Positions 37,158-48,922 of a DNA stretch of 64,000 nt are shown here, piece after piece. The notes beneath the pieces were generated by a model. The model searched no databases and was not told where the DNA came from. It saw only the letters and a list, made by a program, of their open reading frames with translations. How positions within the stretch are numbered: position 1 is the stretch's first letter; each line of letters starts with the position of its first letter. Source of the stretch: Glandiceps talaboti (taxonomy: Eukaryota; Hemichordata; Enteropneusta; Spengelidae); contig NC_135568.1 of the NCBI RefSeq assembly GCF_964340395.1, forward strand, positions 14,566,776-14,630,775, given 5' to 3'. The position numbers and the translations under genes were made by a program.

Positions 37158-38046
37158 GAAAAAAAACAGTGAGTATAGCTACAGCAGGTACTATACAATA
37201 CTCAAGTTTGTAGTGTAAACACTGTCTGTAAAAACAAAATCTGTTATTGTTTGACAATTGGTACAATATGGCTATATTTAAACATTGACAGGTGTTAAAT
37301 CATCAAGATTTATTGTAAGCCAATGATACTAAGCATTGTGTAATTGTCAAATTTTGTATAAATTATTGCATATTATACTGACATTGACAGTTTTGGGAAG
37401 TGAGTCAGCACCATATGTGACAATCACATCATATATATCACATATAGGAATTTCGTGAAATGTTGTCTGTCAAAGAGAGTTTCCAGCAATTTACAAATCA
37501 CTATACCTTCATTGTCAGTGCACTATTTAAAGCCTGGAGTGTTGATATATGTAATAAGCTTTTTTTTTAGTTTGTGCATTAATTCACTTGACTGAACCTG
37601 AATTCCCCCATCACACATTGCCCACAGCCATGATGGGTTAACACCTCTCTGTATTGGCACATGTTCAACATACATTAGACTGAATAGAACAACATTGAGG
37701 TTTTTGTTGTTATCGGTCCCACCTCCAGTAACCCCCCAAGTCCCACCTCCAAACCACCCCAATCCCTCCTCCTATGTAACCACCCCAATCCCTCCTCCAG
37801 ACAGGCAAAGACAGTATAGCAAATACAATGCTCTGTAATATTATTAGGTTCTTTAACATGCACCTATCCATGCACACACACAGCCTGACTACAGCATACA
37901 CATGGCAGGTACCAGAGGGGTGGGGGCCGGGGGGGGGGGGGGGTACATGCAGGCTCACATAGTATAGCAAATGCAATGCTTTGTAATATGATTCTTTAGC
38001 ATACACATTTCCATGCAGACACACGGATCTCCAACGGCAGGCACCC

Positions 38047-38074
38047 GGGGGGGGGGGGGGGGGGGGGGGGGGGG
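38047..38074 (+). repeat. G28 homopolymer
   Basis: Unbroken run of 28 G after CACCC. The longest of about ten poly-G or poly-C runs in the window; such a run can form G-quadruplexes and is prone to length error. Confidence 0.95.
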
Positions 38075-38147
38075 ACAATTGCAGACTCACATATATAGTG
38101 TATTAGCAAATGCAATGCACAAATATCTACAACAGCTGGCTTGACAG

Positions 38148-38148
<1 letters not shown>

Positions 38149-38211
<63 letters not shown>
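38149..38211. repeat. (CA)n microsatellite
   Basis: About 31 CA units with a single T interruption. Confidence 0.97.
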
Positions 38212-38844
38212 TGACATCAGAGTTGAGGGACTGAAACAGAAGCACTATACAATTTGTCGCAATACAAAGAACCTCACATTAATTGACTCAATCTCCTATA
38301 CCTATACAGCTGAGACATGTCGAGTGTGATCAATATACCTAAGGGCCTATTTTTTGTGACTGTTAAATATTTACTTATGACCAGTCTTGGACTTTTGTCA
38401 AGCACTAAGCTTAAACTCTGAGCTTAATAGTCAAGACAAGGGATAACTTCAACAAGGGATTGACCAGATTTGTGTTTGACTGTCGATATATCTTACGGCC
38501 ATGCAGTTATAGTATTAAGGAAAGAACAAACACAATTTGAGCTAGGAAATATTAGCCCACAGACTTAAAGTTAATTGTTATCGTGGTCACTATCATTGGA
38601 TACCATTGTGCATCGGACTTCAAATTCTCTGGGCTATTTAGAAGCAACACAATAAGTAAGCAAGTTTACAACATTTCGAATAGTGTTTTCTTGTCTAAAA
38701 GAGTTTGCAAAGAGTGAAAATAAGTTTCGTTCTAGCCCAGAGACTAATGTCTAGGTCTCCTGCTATCTTAAAAGCTACCGTGAGATTAAGTGAAACCATC
38801 ATGATGACAAGTCTGTAGGCTGTATAGTAGTTTTGTCCAAGATG

Positions 38845-39165
38845 TCGTCCACTGGAGTGATTTTAGTCAAGTTACAAGGAGATAAAGCGAAACAGTGACA
38901 ACTTTAAGTCTCTGGGCTATACGTGTAGTTTTAGCCAAAGTGTAGGCAAGCTGGTGTCGTCCACTGGCATAATTTTATTCAAGTTAGCAGAAGATAAAGT
39001 GACACCATGATGATGACAAGTCTCTGGGCTGTAATTTTGTCCAAGATGTTGTCCGCTGGTATGATTTTATTCAAGTTACCAGGAGATACAATGAAACCAT
39101 GAAAAGTAGTAACTTTTGGTCCAAAGGGTACACAAGATGTCATCCACTGGAGTGATTTTCAGTAC
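38845..39165 (+). repeat. Long-period minisatellite, 4 units
   Basis: 'tcgtccactggagtgatttt' and variants start at 38845, 38957, 39049 and 39140, giving spacings of 112, 92 and 91 bp. Each is followed by 'caagtta..aggagataaa' and 'gaaaccatga'. A less clear unit may precede at about 38745. Confidence 0.8.
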
Positions 39166-40328
39166 TCGAGTTCATCAACAGTGTTGTTCAAAGTTTATGA
39201 ATTTTCTGATAAGTTCTGAGAAGAATTAACTTCCCTGCTGAAAGCAGACAATAAATTTGAAAGATACACCTGACTACCCCAGACACACTCCAGCCCAACA
39301 TTAGTCTAGTTCCTATATGGTACTGTTATGATTTACACCATGGCACCTCCGCTAGTTAGAAACCACGTGGGCATCCAGACTAACCCAAGATTTGCAGATA
39401 CTAAGGTTATTATAATGGTCTTTCGGCTAGCACCTGACCAAAGTACATTATAGCAAAGTCGTAGAAATTAACCGTGAGTGTTGAAGTGTACAATAGAACA
39501 GAATAGATGATCCCATTGTCCTTGCAGTGAATGGAATAAAATTTTAAAAAGTCAGGTGTGTAGGTTGATTGTTTGATGTAGGCCATCTCAAGGAGACATG
39601 GCCCATTCATGTCACACAAGTAGCTGTCACCAGTTCTTTTTTTCAACACTTCAAACAGTTTAAATAGAAAAAAAACCTAAGTAGGAAAGAATGGTTATAG
39701 AATAAACCGTAGAACAAGCCCAGACAAGTTGTACCCCACCTGTACAATAGGTGGGATTGATCATTCAGTCTTGTTCAAAGGTACGTGCACTTTGAAGTTG
39801 GAACATCAACATAACTGGTCAATTGCATACTTATACCCACATTCAACTTGTAGTCGACTACTGCTTGACTGTGAATTGATTGTGCGTACATTGCACATCT
39901 TTTTAGTATCATAGCAACTGAAATATACACAATGTAATTACGTGAAACATGCTTTGTTAAAAAAAAAAAAAAAAAAAATTCAATAACCTGAAGTGGAATT
40001 TTGGAATCCCTCAGGAAACTTTATTATTGACCTAGTTGCGTACGTGTGATCTTAAGCGTGGGTGTTGAGTTTGAAGTGCACATGAGTGCACTTCTAGTGA
40101 CTTTTGGTACGGGTATGTCTACCGGGAAGCTGGAACATCCGTCAGACATTCTAAAGTAGAGAATTTAATACTTTATAGTCTAGATCGACAACCTAGAAAT
40201 TTGCGCAACTAGAAAATTTTACGAGTTTACAGTCTTCGTTTCTGAAGATTATGTAAATTTGTCTGTTGAAATTGTTGTTTTTGTTTTCTTGTCTTGTCTT
40301 ATGTTAAGCTTTTCTTCCGCGTTTTATT

Positions 40329-40428
40329 CTAGTTCCTAACGACCGTGTTCCGATTTACACTACCACGTTTTATTAAAATGTGTGAAGATAAACATAGTGT
40401 AAATTGGAACATGGTCGTCAGGAACTAG
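40329..40428. mobile_element. 100-bp hairpin MITE-like element
   Basis: Left arm CTAGTTCCTAACGACCGTGT continuing to TTACACTA (40329-40362). The right arm is its near-perfect complement (40395-40428). The loop is 32 bp. Related single arms occur at about 39304-39340 and 27690-27706 ('ctagtttcctata'-like, inverse), so it is a dispersed family. Confidence 0.65.
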
Positions 40429-40540
40429 ACTAGCAATGTTTGTACTTTTTTGTGTGTGTAGTATAAATGTTTTTAATGAGTGGTAACAGGGCTTTTGTTG
40501 TTTCCTGGCTACTATGTTTTTGAATAATTTTTACTAACAA

Positions 40541-40926
<386 letters not shown>

Positions 40927-41581
40927 CACTGACTTGTGTTAATACATGAGCCTGGTACATTGTTGTTTACCAAACATTATATACAAGAAGACATAACAGC
41001 CACTATTTATTTTCAGAATTCTGTTTTCCAGCGTTTAGTCAAAATATCCAGGTTTATACATCTACAAAGCAAGTCATAACAGATTAGCATTTGATTTTAG
41101 ACCAGGGATGACCCTAATCTGCTAAACTTGTAAATCTTTCTTTCCTATCACGTACAGACATTTTTCCGATTGAGAGTCACCTGGTTACAACTGATAATTA
41201 CAACTATACAAGCTATAAATTCATTCATAAAATTGTACCAGCCGATTTGTGAAAAATCTGTCTTTAATTCATTGCTATTGTCTCTCACGAAATGTCACTT
41301 CACTGCCCATATGGACATGGACTCGCACTTGACTTTGTATGAATGAGTTCTCCAAGTACCAGCATTAAACAAAACCTTATAGTGACCTACACTTCACCTG
41401 GTATGCCAGTATATTGATAAGCTAATATACCATGTAGTGTGAACTTTGTGACCTGTGCTTACACACCCAAATAAGTAGTTTGTATCAACCTTAAAGATAA
41501 CAATCTGTCCTCACACCATATAAAAGTATAACATAACCATAAAAGTTGATACCTTATAGATCAACGGAATGCTTTAATGAG

Positions 41582-41720
41582 GGGGGGGGGGGGTGCTAGT
41601 CCCCTTATTAGACTATATATATATGTGTGCCACCCTTGCAGCCTCACCCTGAGAGGGGGGAGGGATTCTACTCGAGTCTCCCTTTATTAGACTATATGTG
41701 TACATGTGCCGCCCTTGGGG
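41582..41720 (+). repeat. Two-unit duplication, about 85 bp
   Basis: 'cccttattagactatat' ... 'gtgccacccttg' at about 41603-41640 recurs as 'ctttattagactatat' ... 'gtgccgcccttg' at about 41681-41718. Confidence 0.65.
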
Positions 41721-42134
41721 GAGGGGGTTCCTAGCCCTCGGTCTACTGTACTGTGACTGGGGTCTGTTTTTTTCGAGCTGAAGAGTCTAAAATGGGGTCC
41801 ACTCAATAATAGAAATATTGATTACCTGATAATGTGATATACATATCGTATGATGATTTATTTCATATTTTTGTTAGTTTGTAAGTTTATTTCGATGGCT
41901 GTTGATACCTAAGCAAGTTACAACAGCAGTCACAGTATAGCCTAGTGTCCAGTCATGTAAGATTGTTGGCTCTCATCCCCCCCCCCACCCCTAGCATTTT
42001 GCTAATGGTCATGTATGAATTTAAACTTTAAACTATATTATTAATATTTCAAACAGCATCAAAGGAATATCATAATGTTTACATTGCGATATGTAAGGGT
42101 TACCTAAAATGTTAAGCTGAGATCATGAACTGAG

Positions 42135-42425
42135 AGTCTCAGTTTGCAAAAAAATAGTCATCTGAGATCTGAGTCTCAGTTTGCCAGTCTCAGATGGAAA
42201 AAAAACAACTCATATAGCTGGGACTAGTCTCAGTTTGCAAAAAATCATGATCTGAGACCCGGCAGTCTCAGTTTGCCAGTCTCAGATGGAAACTGAAAAA
42301 ACAACTCTAAGCGGGGACTAGTCTCAGTTTGCAAAAAATCGTGATCTGAGACCTGGCAGTCTCAGTTTGCCAGTCTCAGATGGAAAAAAAAACATGTATA
42401 GTTGAGATTAAGTCTCAGTTCCCAG
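42135..42425 (+). repeat. 91-94 bp tandem repeat, 3 units
   Basis: AGTCTCAGTTTGCAAAAAA starts units at 42135, 42226 and 42320, with a partial fourth at 42411. Inside each unit 'gtctcagtttgccagtctca' and 'tctgagacc' are partly complementary (GTCTCAG against CTGAGAC), giving repeated small hairpins. Confidence 0.92.
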
Positions 42426-42446
42426 TACCACCAACCCTGGGTGTTG

Positions 42447-42571
42447 GTTCTAATCACAGGCACTTGAATCAATCTGTATGATTTTTGTAATGTATAGTAA
42501 TTAAGAATTCTTTTACTATACATTTTTTTATATCTAAATCACACATTGATTCAAGTGCCTGTGGTTCTAAT
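42447..42571. mobile_element. 109-bp hAT-type MITE with perfect 8-bp target duplication
   Basis: Element 42455-42563. Perfect 19-bp terminal inverted repeats CACAGGCACTTGAATCAAT / ATTGATTCAAGTGCCTGTG. Identical 8-bp direct repeats GTTCTAAT lie immediately outside (42447-42454 and 42564-42571). The interior is also palindromic (AATGTATAGTAA / TTACTATACATT around TTAAGAATTCTT). Eight-base duplications and a CA..G start are characteristic of the hAT superfamily. The intact duplication and perfect ends imply a recent insertion. Confidence 0.92.
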
Positions 42572-43921
42572 GATGACATGGTGATTGACACTTTTGGCAT
42601 CATCTCACAGTGAGACAAATTTTAATAAAACCCAATAAAAGAATCTGTGCCTGTTTTCTGACCCATGCTTCATTAAGTGAAAGATTGTTAGCAAAATGTT
42701 ATGCAGAACATGGGAAAGGTGGGTGCCAAAAATCTCCACAAGACTGAACTATAAAACTACAGTAGTCATAGAGGCTTTGGCTTCGATTCTCTTCAATCTC
42801 AGGGGGTGAAGGGAGATTTTGAGATTTATTTAAGCCATGGATATAGCCACTAGACGAAGGCTACATATCAGATTTTTATCCCCCATACTTTCAGTTCACT
42901 ATATGTGCCATCCTCACTTCCTCCACCTTGAAATCTTATATTAGCCATGAAATAATTAAAACAAGGAATCATGCTCACATATCATTTCACGATGGTATTC
43001 CATCCAGCTGTTAAATAATCTATTTAATTGAACCCAGACTCTATTAGTAAACCTGTCACTGGCAAATGTCATGGCCAAGTTCTTGACCTAATTTTCAAAC
43101 TAGCAAGTCTGTGAATCATATACATAATGCATTTATGTTGGAATGCTGCAAGTAAACTGGGTCAGCGACGCCCAACCCAACATTCATATTATAAACTACC
43201 TCCTTAATACTTGGCATCCATTGTGTACCAATTGTGTGATTCATATAACGTTTTATTGTCTGAGAGTTGTATAATAAAGTTTTTAACAGGTGTATAACAC
43301 ACAGCATTCTTTTAGCTTAAACAGTGACTTTTGTTAACAGAAGAACTCACGGGGTTTTGTGGGTCAAAGTATAGTGCCCTAGAATGAGTTTATATGGCTT
43401 GGTTTTGATTATGATGAGTTGACTGCCTTCTGAGGAATCTGAACTTTTCAGTTAATGGCTATTTGATTTCTGGCTAGTATCAATACAGCTACTGTTATCT
43501 TGTGATGGTACTCATCTCTAGCATAGCTATATCATGTATGTATTCCCAACTATACTATTGGTAGATCTTTGAGGAGGTCATGGTTCATAGGTACAAAACT
43601 TCTGATTGGTTCAAAGTAACTGAATGAGTGCAGTTGGTCTGTGGGTTTAGTTGTGTGGTTGAATGAATGGTAAAAGATTGACGTGTGTGTGTGTGTGTGA
43701 GTGTGTTTGTTTGTTTGTTTGTTTGTGTGTTTGCTGCCTGCTTATAGTAGGTTTGTTTGTAGGTTGTTTCAATTGTTTGTTGGCTGGTTAGATTCTGTGT
43801 AGCTATTTTTCTTGAACTTGAAGATGTCGACTTGTATGAAATGGTAGGCTGTTTAGTTGGTTGGCTGGTTATTCTCATGGTTTGTTTGTTGATTAATTCA
43901 TATATTAGTTGGTCATCTTTA
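42572..43921. other. No gene seen
   Basis: Ordinary AT-rich sequence with (GT)n and (GTTT)n at 43685-43725. Open frames lack features. Confidence 0.5.
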
Positions 43922-44075
43922 TTGTTATTGTTGTTGTTGTTGTTGTTGTTCTTCTTCTTCTTCTTCTTCTTCTTCTTCTTCTTCTTCTTCTTCTTCTTCT
44001 TCTTCTTCTTCTTCTTCTTCTTCTTCTTCTTCTTCTTCTTCTTCTTCTTCTTCTTCTTCTTCTTCTTCTTCTTTT
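43922..44075. repeat. (GTT)n followed by (CTT)n microsatellite
   Basis: About nine GTT units, then about 41 uninterrupted CTT units (43951-44075). This is a polypurine strand on the complement and could form triplex DNA. Poly-K, poly-E, poly-L and poly-F frames are artefacts. Confidence 0.98.
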
Positions 44076-44099
44076 GGGGATTCATTGGCAATGAACCAA

Positions 44100-45607
44100 A
44101 TTAATTTCTCTTTCTGGCTGTGTGGGGTGTACATACATGCCTAGCCAATGTTTGTTCTACAGCTCATCATTGAGCAGCATCGTGTAACTATAATAACAGC
44201 TAGTAACTATACTAGTACAAACTTCAAAATGATAACAAAAATTCAAGGAAACATCACCCCTCAGGATCCAACAACAAATAGCTACATTATAGAACTTAAA
44301 ATTTGAAGTTTTTTCTTCAAATATCATTCATCAACACTCGGACAGAATGACATAGTGATGTTCAATAAATACATTCCTGAAATGAAAATTGCAAAAAAGT
44401 CATTAAAAGATTAAAATCTATGCTGAGCCCCGAGGGACTCAAAACCATGCAATTTACCACTGTTAAAATATATGTCACACTGACACCTTGACACAACAGA
44501 AGCACTTCATTCATTAAAAGCCGACATTCCAATAGAGGAGTGAATGAGACATAAAGAATAAAAACTGACAATAAAAAGTAACTGAATGGGAAAATCTGTG
44601 ATGGATGTCTGTCGTCAAAGGCATTCCTTCAATAGTTGAAAGCCTCATGCTATAAAGAGAGTGGTTTGTATTGTTATGTGTGTTATACAAGTTGATAACT
44701 GTGATGTCGTAGGAGAAGTTATAAGCTTGATATTTGGCCGGGACACTGCAGCCATTGTTCTATACTGACCCCAAAAAAGTTAGGTGCATAAGTTTTGTGG
44801 TGTTGATTTAGGTCACTAGCGTACTTCTATAATGATAGAATTACTTGTAGTTCATGCAGATATAAAGGTGTCACTTGTGAGTGAACCTGCAATGTAGAGT
44901 GAAGTGAAGCTGTTGGCCCATTAACCTGATTGCTAAGACTTTATAAGTACAAACTTGTAGTAGTCTAGATGTAACTTAATTGGTATCGAATTATCTCAGT
45001 GAGATCGTGTAGAGATTTGATGCCACAGATAGCATAGTAGTAGATTAATTACCTTCAATCAAGTTATGTGCAGGGCTTGGAACTAATTGATTATGGAAGC
45101 ACCTGTTTGAACCACCTGATTGGCTGCCGGCCCAGACTTGGAACAAGTTAATAATACAATAGATGAGCTATTAATCTTTACATTCATATGATATTTAGAA
45201 CTAATTGATCATATAGATACATATCTATAATTCTTAGTGACCTTGCCAGATACCAAGCTTAGCTTCTCCATCTACATTTTGATTGGCTGGATCTTAATTG
45301 AAATGAGTTCATTATGTAGATTAGTTACACCTACCTAATTTGCATAGCTAGGAACCAATGGACTACTACACGTATAGCCTGGTTTCCTGTGGAAATTCAC
45401 CATCTCTATATCCAAGTCACCAGATTTGCCATGTAAAATTTAGATTTCAAGAACATGTGTCCGTTGGATCAATAGATCATCCTAAAAAATCAACATGTAA
45501 TCAAATACACATTTGCAAATTTGGGAACATAAGACATACCAGGCAAATAAAGCTGAATATCATGTGACTTGAAATTTTCAAAATTGTCCCAAAGATTTGA
45601 TCAGCTA
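44100..45607. other. No gene seen
   Basis: AT-rich sequence without recognisable repeats or exons. The word 'aattgat(t/c)at' recurs near 45085 and 45200. Confidence 0.5.
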
Positions 45608-45905
45608 GGTTGTCAGTGGCTGAGTGGTTAAACTACTTGCCTCTTTACGACTGCGGTCAGGGTTCGAACCCATTCAGGGTTTGATTAAATTTACCACGCT
45701 GTAAGTAAGAAGAGTGTCATTCAGTGAGACTATACTGAACAACCCAGGGAGGTTTTCCCCCAGGTACTCCAGTTTCCTCATACATTAACACTGAACCCAT
45801 GAGGGAATCATTGGCCCTCACTGGACTTCTTGGGAGATAAGTGTTTAATACTTAAAGAACTATCCAGTATAAATAAAGATTATTAATATTATTATCATTA
45901 TTACT
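45608..45905 (+). mobile_element. tRNA-derived SINE, family S2, copy 1
   Basis: Head GTGGCTGAGTGGTTAA with A box TGGCTGAGTGG (45617-45627) and B box GGTTCGAACC (45661-45670), resembling a Ser/Leu-type tRNA 5' half. The body carries TTACCACGCTGTAAGTAAGA then GAGTGTC, and CCCAGGTACTCC. It ends with AAATAAAGATTATTAATATT and an (ATT)n tail. Matches copy 2 at 59139 over most of its length. Confidence 0.88.
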
Positions 45906-46078
45906 GACTTTCATTGACTATTTGATTAAATAAAACAAAATTGCAAGTTGTGAATGTAAGTAATACAATCTTAATATTGATGGAAATAATTTTAGAAATT
46001 GAAAATTAAAAAATCTGCAACATCTTTTAGATCATGGTCATTTCTCAACAGCAACTCAATAACTATAAGTACACATGT

Positions 46079-46436
46079 TATTTCCTAATATTTTTCTTCG
46101 TCCAGCCAAGAAAAAAACAGTGGCCTATACGGGCCTGGTTGTCACTATTCGTTTAGCGACTTGTAGTGACAACCCTTAGGTCACGACTATTTTCTGGCTG
46201 AATAAAGAAAAATATTGGAGAATAACATCATTTAATACCAGCGCCAGTAATATCAAAGAAAAATGAGGGAAAGTAATGTCAATTTTGAACATTTAGACTC
46301 ATATTTCAAACACAGCAGAACTAGTGATGTAGACATTTATTGTCATGACGTAGATGCACATTGTTGTAACGTAGAACGCCGAGAGTATATATTCCATATT
46401 TTTTGTTCAACTTTGCCTGTGCATGGTATAACATGC
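46079..46436 (+). mobile_element. Hairpin-headed repeat, family H, copy 3
   Basis: AATATTTTTCTTCGTCCAGC pairs with GCTGAATAAAGAAAAATAT. The tail contains ACTCATATTTCAAACACAGC, 'ttgtcatgacgtaga' and TATTCCATATTTTTTGTTC as in copies 1 and 2. It lies about 175 bp after the S2 SINE. Confidence 0.82.
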
Positions 46437-46879
46437 TATATTCTGCTGCACAGTGGTGTATAACCTTCAACAAACCTCAAAGTTACATTGGGTGTACACC
46501 TGGTCCAATATCTCCATCCTCACCTTGCCTCAAACATTCTACTCTTTAAGATGAAGGTCCACCAAGACGCAATTATAGAAGCTCATCTTATCCATCAAGT
46601 GGAAGACACTGTCCCTGATAGCATGCAATCATAACTGTATTTTTTTTTTGGTGGAAATGACATCCAGTAATATAGTGAGTACTCATCAATTTAACCTTGC
46701 CTTAATGTGTACTTACACATACCTTGGGGGTAAAGTTAATCTCTCTATTGTAGTGGTTAGTATATTTAGAGAGGCAATGACCCTGTGAAGGTAAACTCTT
46801 GAACACCATTGAACCTTGCTTCTTTCAACTAAAGATAAAATTATGGAACACTATTTTGATTTCTGATAGGTCCGGTCCA

Positions 46880-47436
46880 TTAAAGGGGTACAAGCTGAGT
46901 TTATACATATTTGGAGCTAGTTTTTGCTGCATATTTAAAAGGTACTCACAGTATCTTACTTACTGATGCACATTTAATCATCACTTGCAACTGACTGAAC
47001 TCAAACCTGGTATTTAGATATAATCCATTAATGATCCGATGATGTAATTTAATTACATGTATCAAAAAATGTTCAGGAAATCCTACTGCAATCAACTGTT
47101 CTAACAATACCAAAAGACAACACGGTAATGTTACAGAAGACATGCATTGACAATAACATTATGCACAAATGCCTAGCAACAAGACAACACCCTTAGCAAC
47201 AGTGAAATGGTGATGTATATTGCAAAAATAACAATATTGATGGTGTGGCAAGTGAAAAAACTTTCAAAAACCTGACATAATTGATCCAGCAATGAATATA
47301 CTGCCTATACCGACAGTAAAATTGGAAAAAACATATAAACTATACAGTTGTGTTACAGCGCCATTGGCGCTATTTCTTTATAAAAAGTATTTTCACCCTA
47401 GTGAAAAGCTTGTAAACTCAGCTTTGTGCCCCTTTC
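46880..47436. mobile_element. TIR element, family T3, copy 2 (long form)
   Basis: The left end TTAA then AGGGGTACAAGCTGAGTTTA is inversely repeated at the right end as AAACTCAGCTTTGTGCCCCT followed by TTCA (a decayed TTAA). At 557 bp it is longer than the copy at 30013. The extra middle contains 'cctagcaacaagacaacacccttagcaac' type repeats. No coding capacity. Confidence 0.75.
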
Positions 47437-47635
47437 ATTCATTTCTTCTAAAATCATGAAATTAGAAACTTTTATTCCCCCCAAATTGCAAATAGCCGAA
47501 CTCTTTAATATGCTTGAATTAAAAAATAGTTATATTTGCAAATGAGCAAACGTGAAATTTTGATACATTTTGATTTCCGACTGAATTTGTATTTTCAGAA
47601 ATAAATTGAAATTAGAAAGGAATAGCAGTCAGCTG

Positions 47636-47981
47636 TTAAAGCTGCACTAGCTGCAACTGAACATGTTTTGAAAATGTTTTTGTTGGATGCAATAACTTAC
47701 TTGTAATATCGTACACCCTGAACAGTATTGAATTACCTAATATGAATGTGTTTTTGTAACTGTATACATGATATATCTATTTGAGTTTTGGGTCCACACC
47801 CAAAAATCAGCGCCCTCAATGGCAACCACAATTTAAACCTGTTATTGCAATACTAATGGGTAAGATAGACTGATAAACATCTACAATGTCTAATTATTGG
47901 TATTTTAACATTTTTCAGTGAATAGATTGTGTTTGTCTGATCGAAAAATGATACTACAGTTACAAACTAGTACAGTTTTAA
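47636..47981 (+). mobile_element. TIR element, family T2, copy A (TTAA-flanked)
   Basis: The left end is TTAA then AGCTGCACTAGCTGCAAC. The right end decays to CTAGTACAGT then TTTTAA. Aligns throughout with the reverse complement of copy B (48923-49317), including 'cttgtaatat', GGGTCCACACCCAAAAATCA and GCGCCCTC. Confidence 0.72.
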
Positions 47982-48056
47982 CATGGCAACAGACTCAAGG
48001 CCACACTTTCCCTCAAGATTTAAACTTGTCACTACACTGCCTACAGATAATATTAA

Positions 48057-48184
48057 CCTCTAATTAACAGATACAATGTCTTTTTATAAGTAACTGACCA
48101 ATATTTTTAGTGAATATATCTTTGGTACCATTAATAACGTTATTTTATGAAAAAAAAATATCCTAGTTGAAGCTAGTGCCGCTT
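48057..48184 (+). mobile_element. TIR family T2, partial copy C
   Basis: 'cctctaattaacagatacaa' and 'ccaatatttttagtgaatat' match the 3' half of the family. It ends GTTGAAGCTAGTGCCGCTTG, the inverse of the T2 terminus. Confidence 0.6.
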
Positions 48185-48595
48185 GAAAAGGTGAAGCGAG
48201 GATATAAAGAAATATCTCAAGTAAATAAAAATTTCAAATTTCTAATCATGGTTCGTTCACCTGTATATAAGTTTGGCCGCTGGGTTTATACACATGACAA
48301 GGACAGTCTCCTTGCCTCTCTAGAGAGGGCAGTACCAATTAGGTGAAGATCACTGAGATATATGGCTACTGGGCATTCCTGACAAGGATATATATCATTG
48401 TCCTTCTGTTTAGGGAATTTTTTGTGATTACTACTAGCTAAGAGAATTTCCATCAATTTGCTTCATTTTAATCAGAAAAATTATGGTAAAAAGGAATGAT
48501 TTTATTATATTCTATTATGGGCCTTATACAAACAAAAATCACTTTTATTTGACTGCAATACAAGATCTACATTCAATATCGATGTTAGACTCTCT

Positions 48596-48911
48596 CCACC
48601 AGTTCTTGGGAGCACAACGCTAAAAGGGTTGTTTTGTTTGTACCGATAGCTACTGCATAACTGTACTCGAATATCCATGTAGTGTGGGACCTCATTGAGT
48701 ACATAGGGCTAATCATTTGTTGACATGTTTCTGCAATGCTCTGTGTTATTGCATTGCAGTAGCATGTCAAGAATGATTACCCCTATGTACCAATAGTCAA
48801 TGAGGGCCGGTACAGTACAAAGAAATTTGAGTACAATTATGCGGAAGATATCGTACATACAAAACAACACTTTTTAATAGCAATGCTCCATAGGACTGGT
48901 GAGAGAGTCTA
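48596..48911. mobile_element. 312-bp foldback MITE with TA duplication
   Basis: Arms of about 145 bp: left GACTCTCTCCACCAGTTCTT, right AGGACTGGTGAGAGAGTC, continuing inward through 'gcataactgtactc' / 'gagtacaattatgc' to a centre at 48735-48765 that itself reads CTGCAATGC / GCATTGCAG. TA on both outer sides suggests a Tc1/mariner-type MITE. It sits between T2 copies C and B. Confidence 0.75.
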
Positions 48912-48922
48912 CATCTATGGCA

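Larger units (their letters stand above)
37158..38840. other. No gene; simple tracts
   Basis: Includes two similar segments (about 37800-37945 and 37950-38075), each with 'catagtatagcaaatgcaatgct' or a close variant, 'ttctttaacatgcac', 'atgcacacaca' and a G-rich run. This suggests a duplication of about 130 bp with expanded G tracts. Confidence 0.5.
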
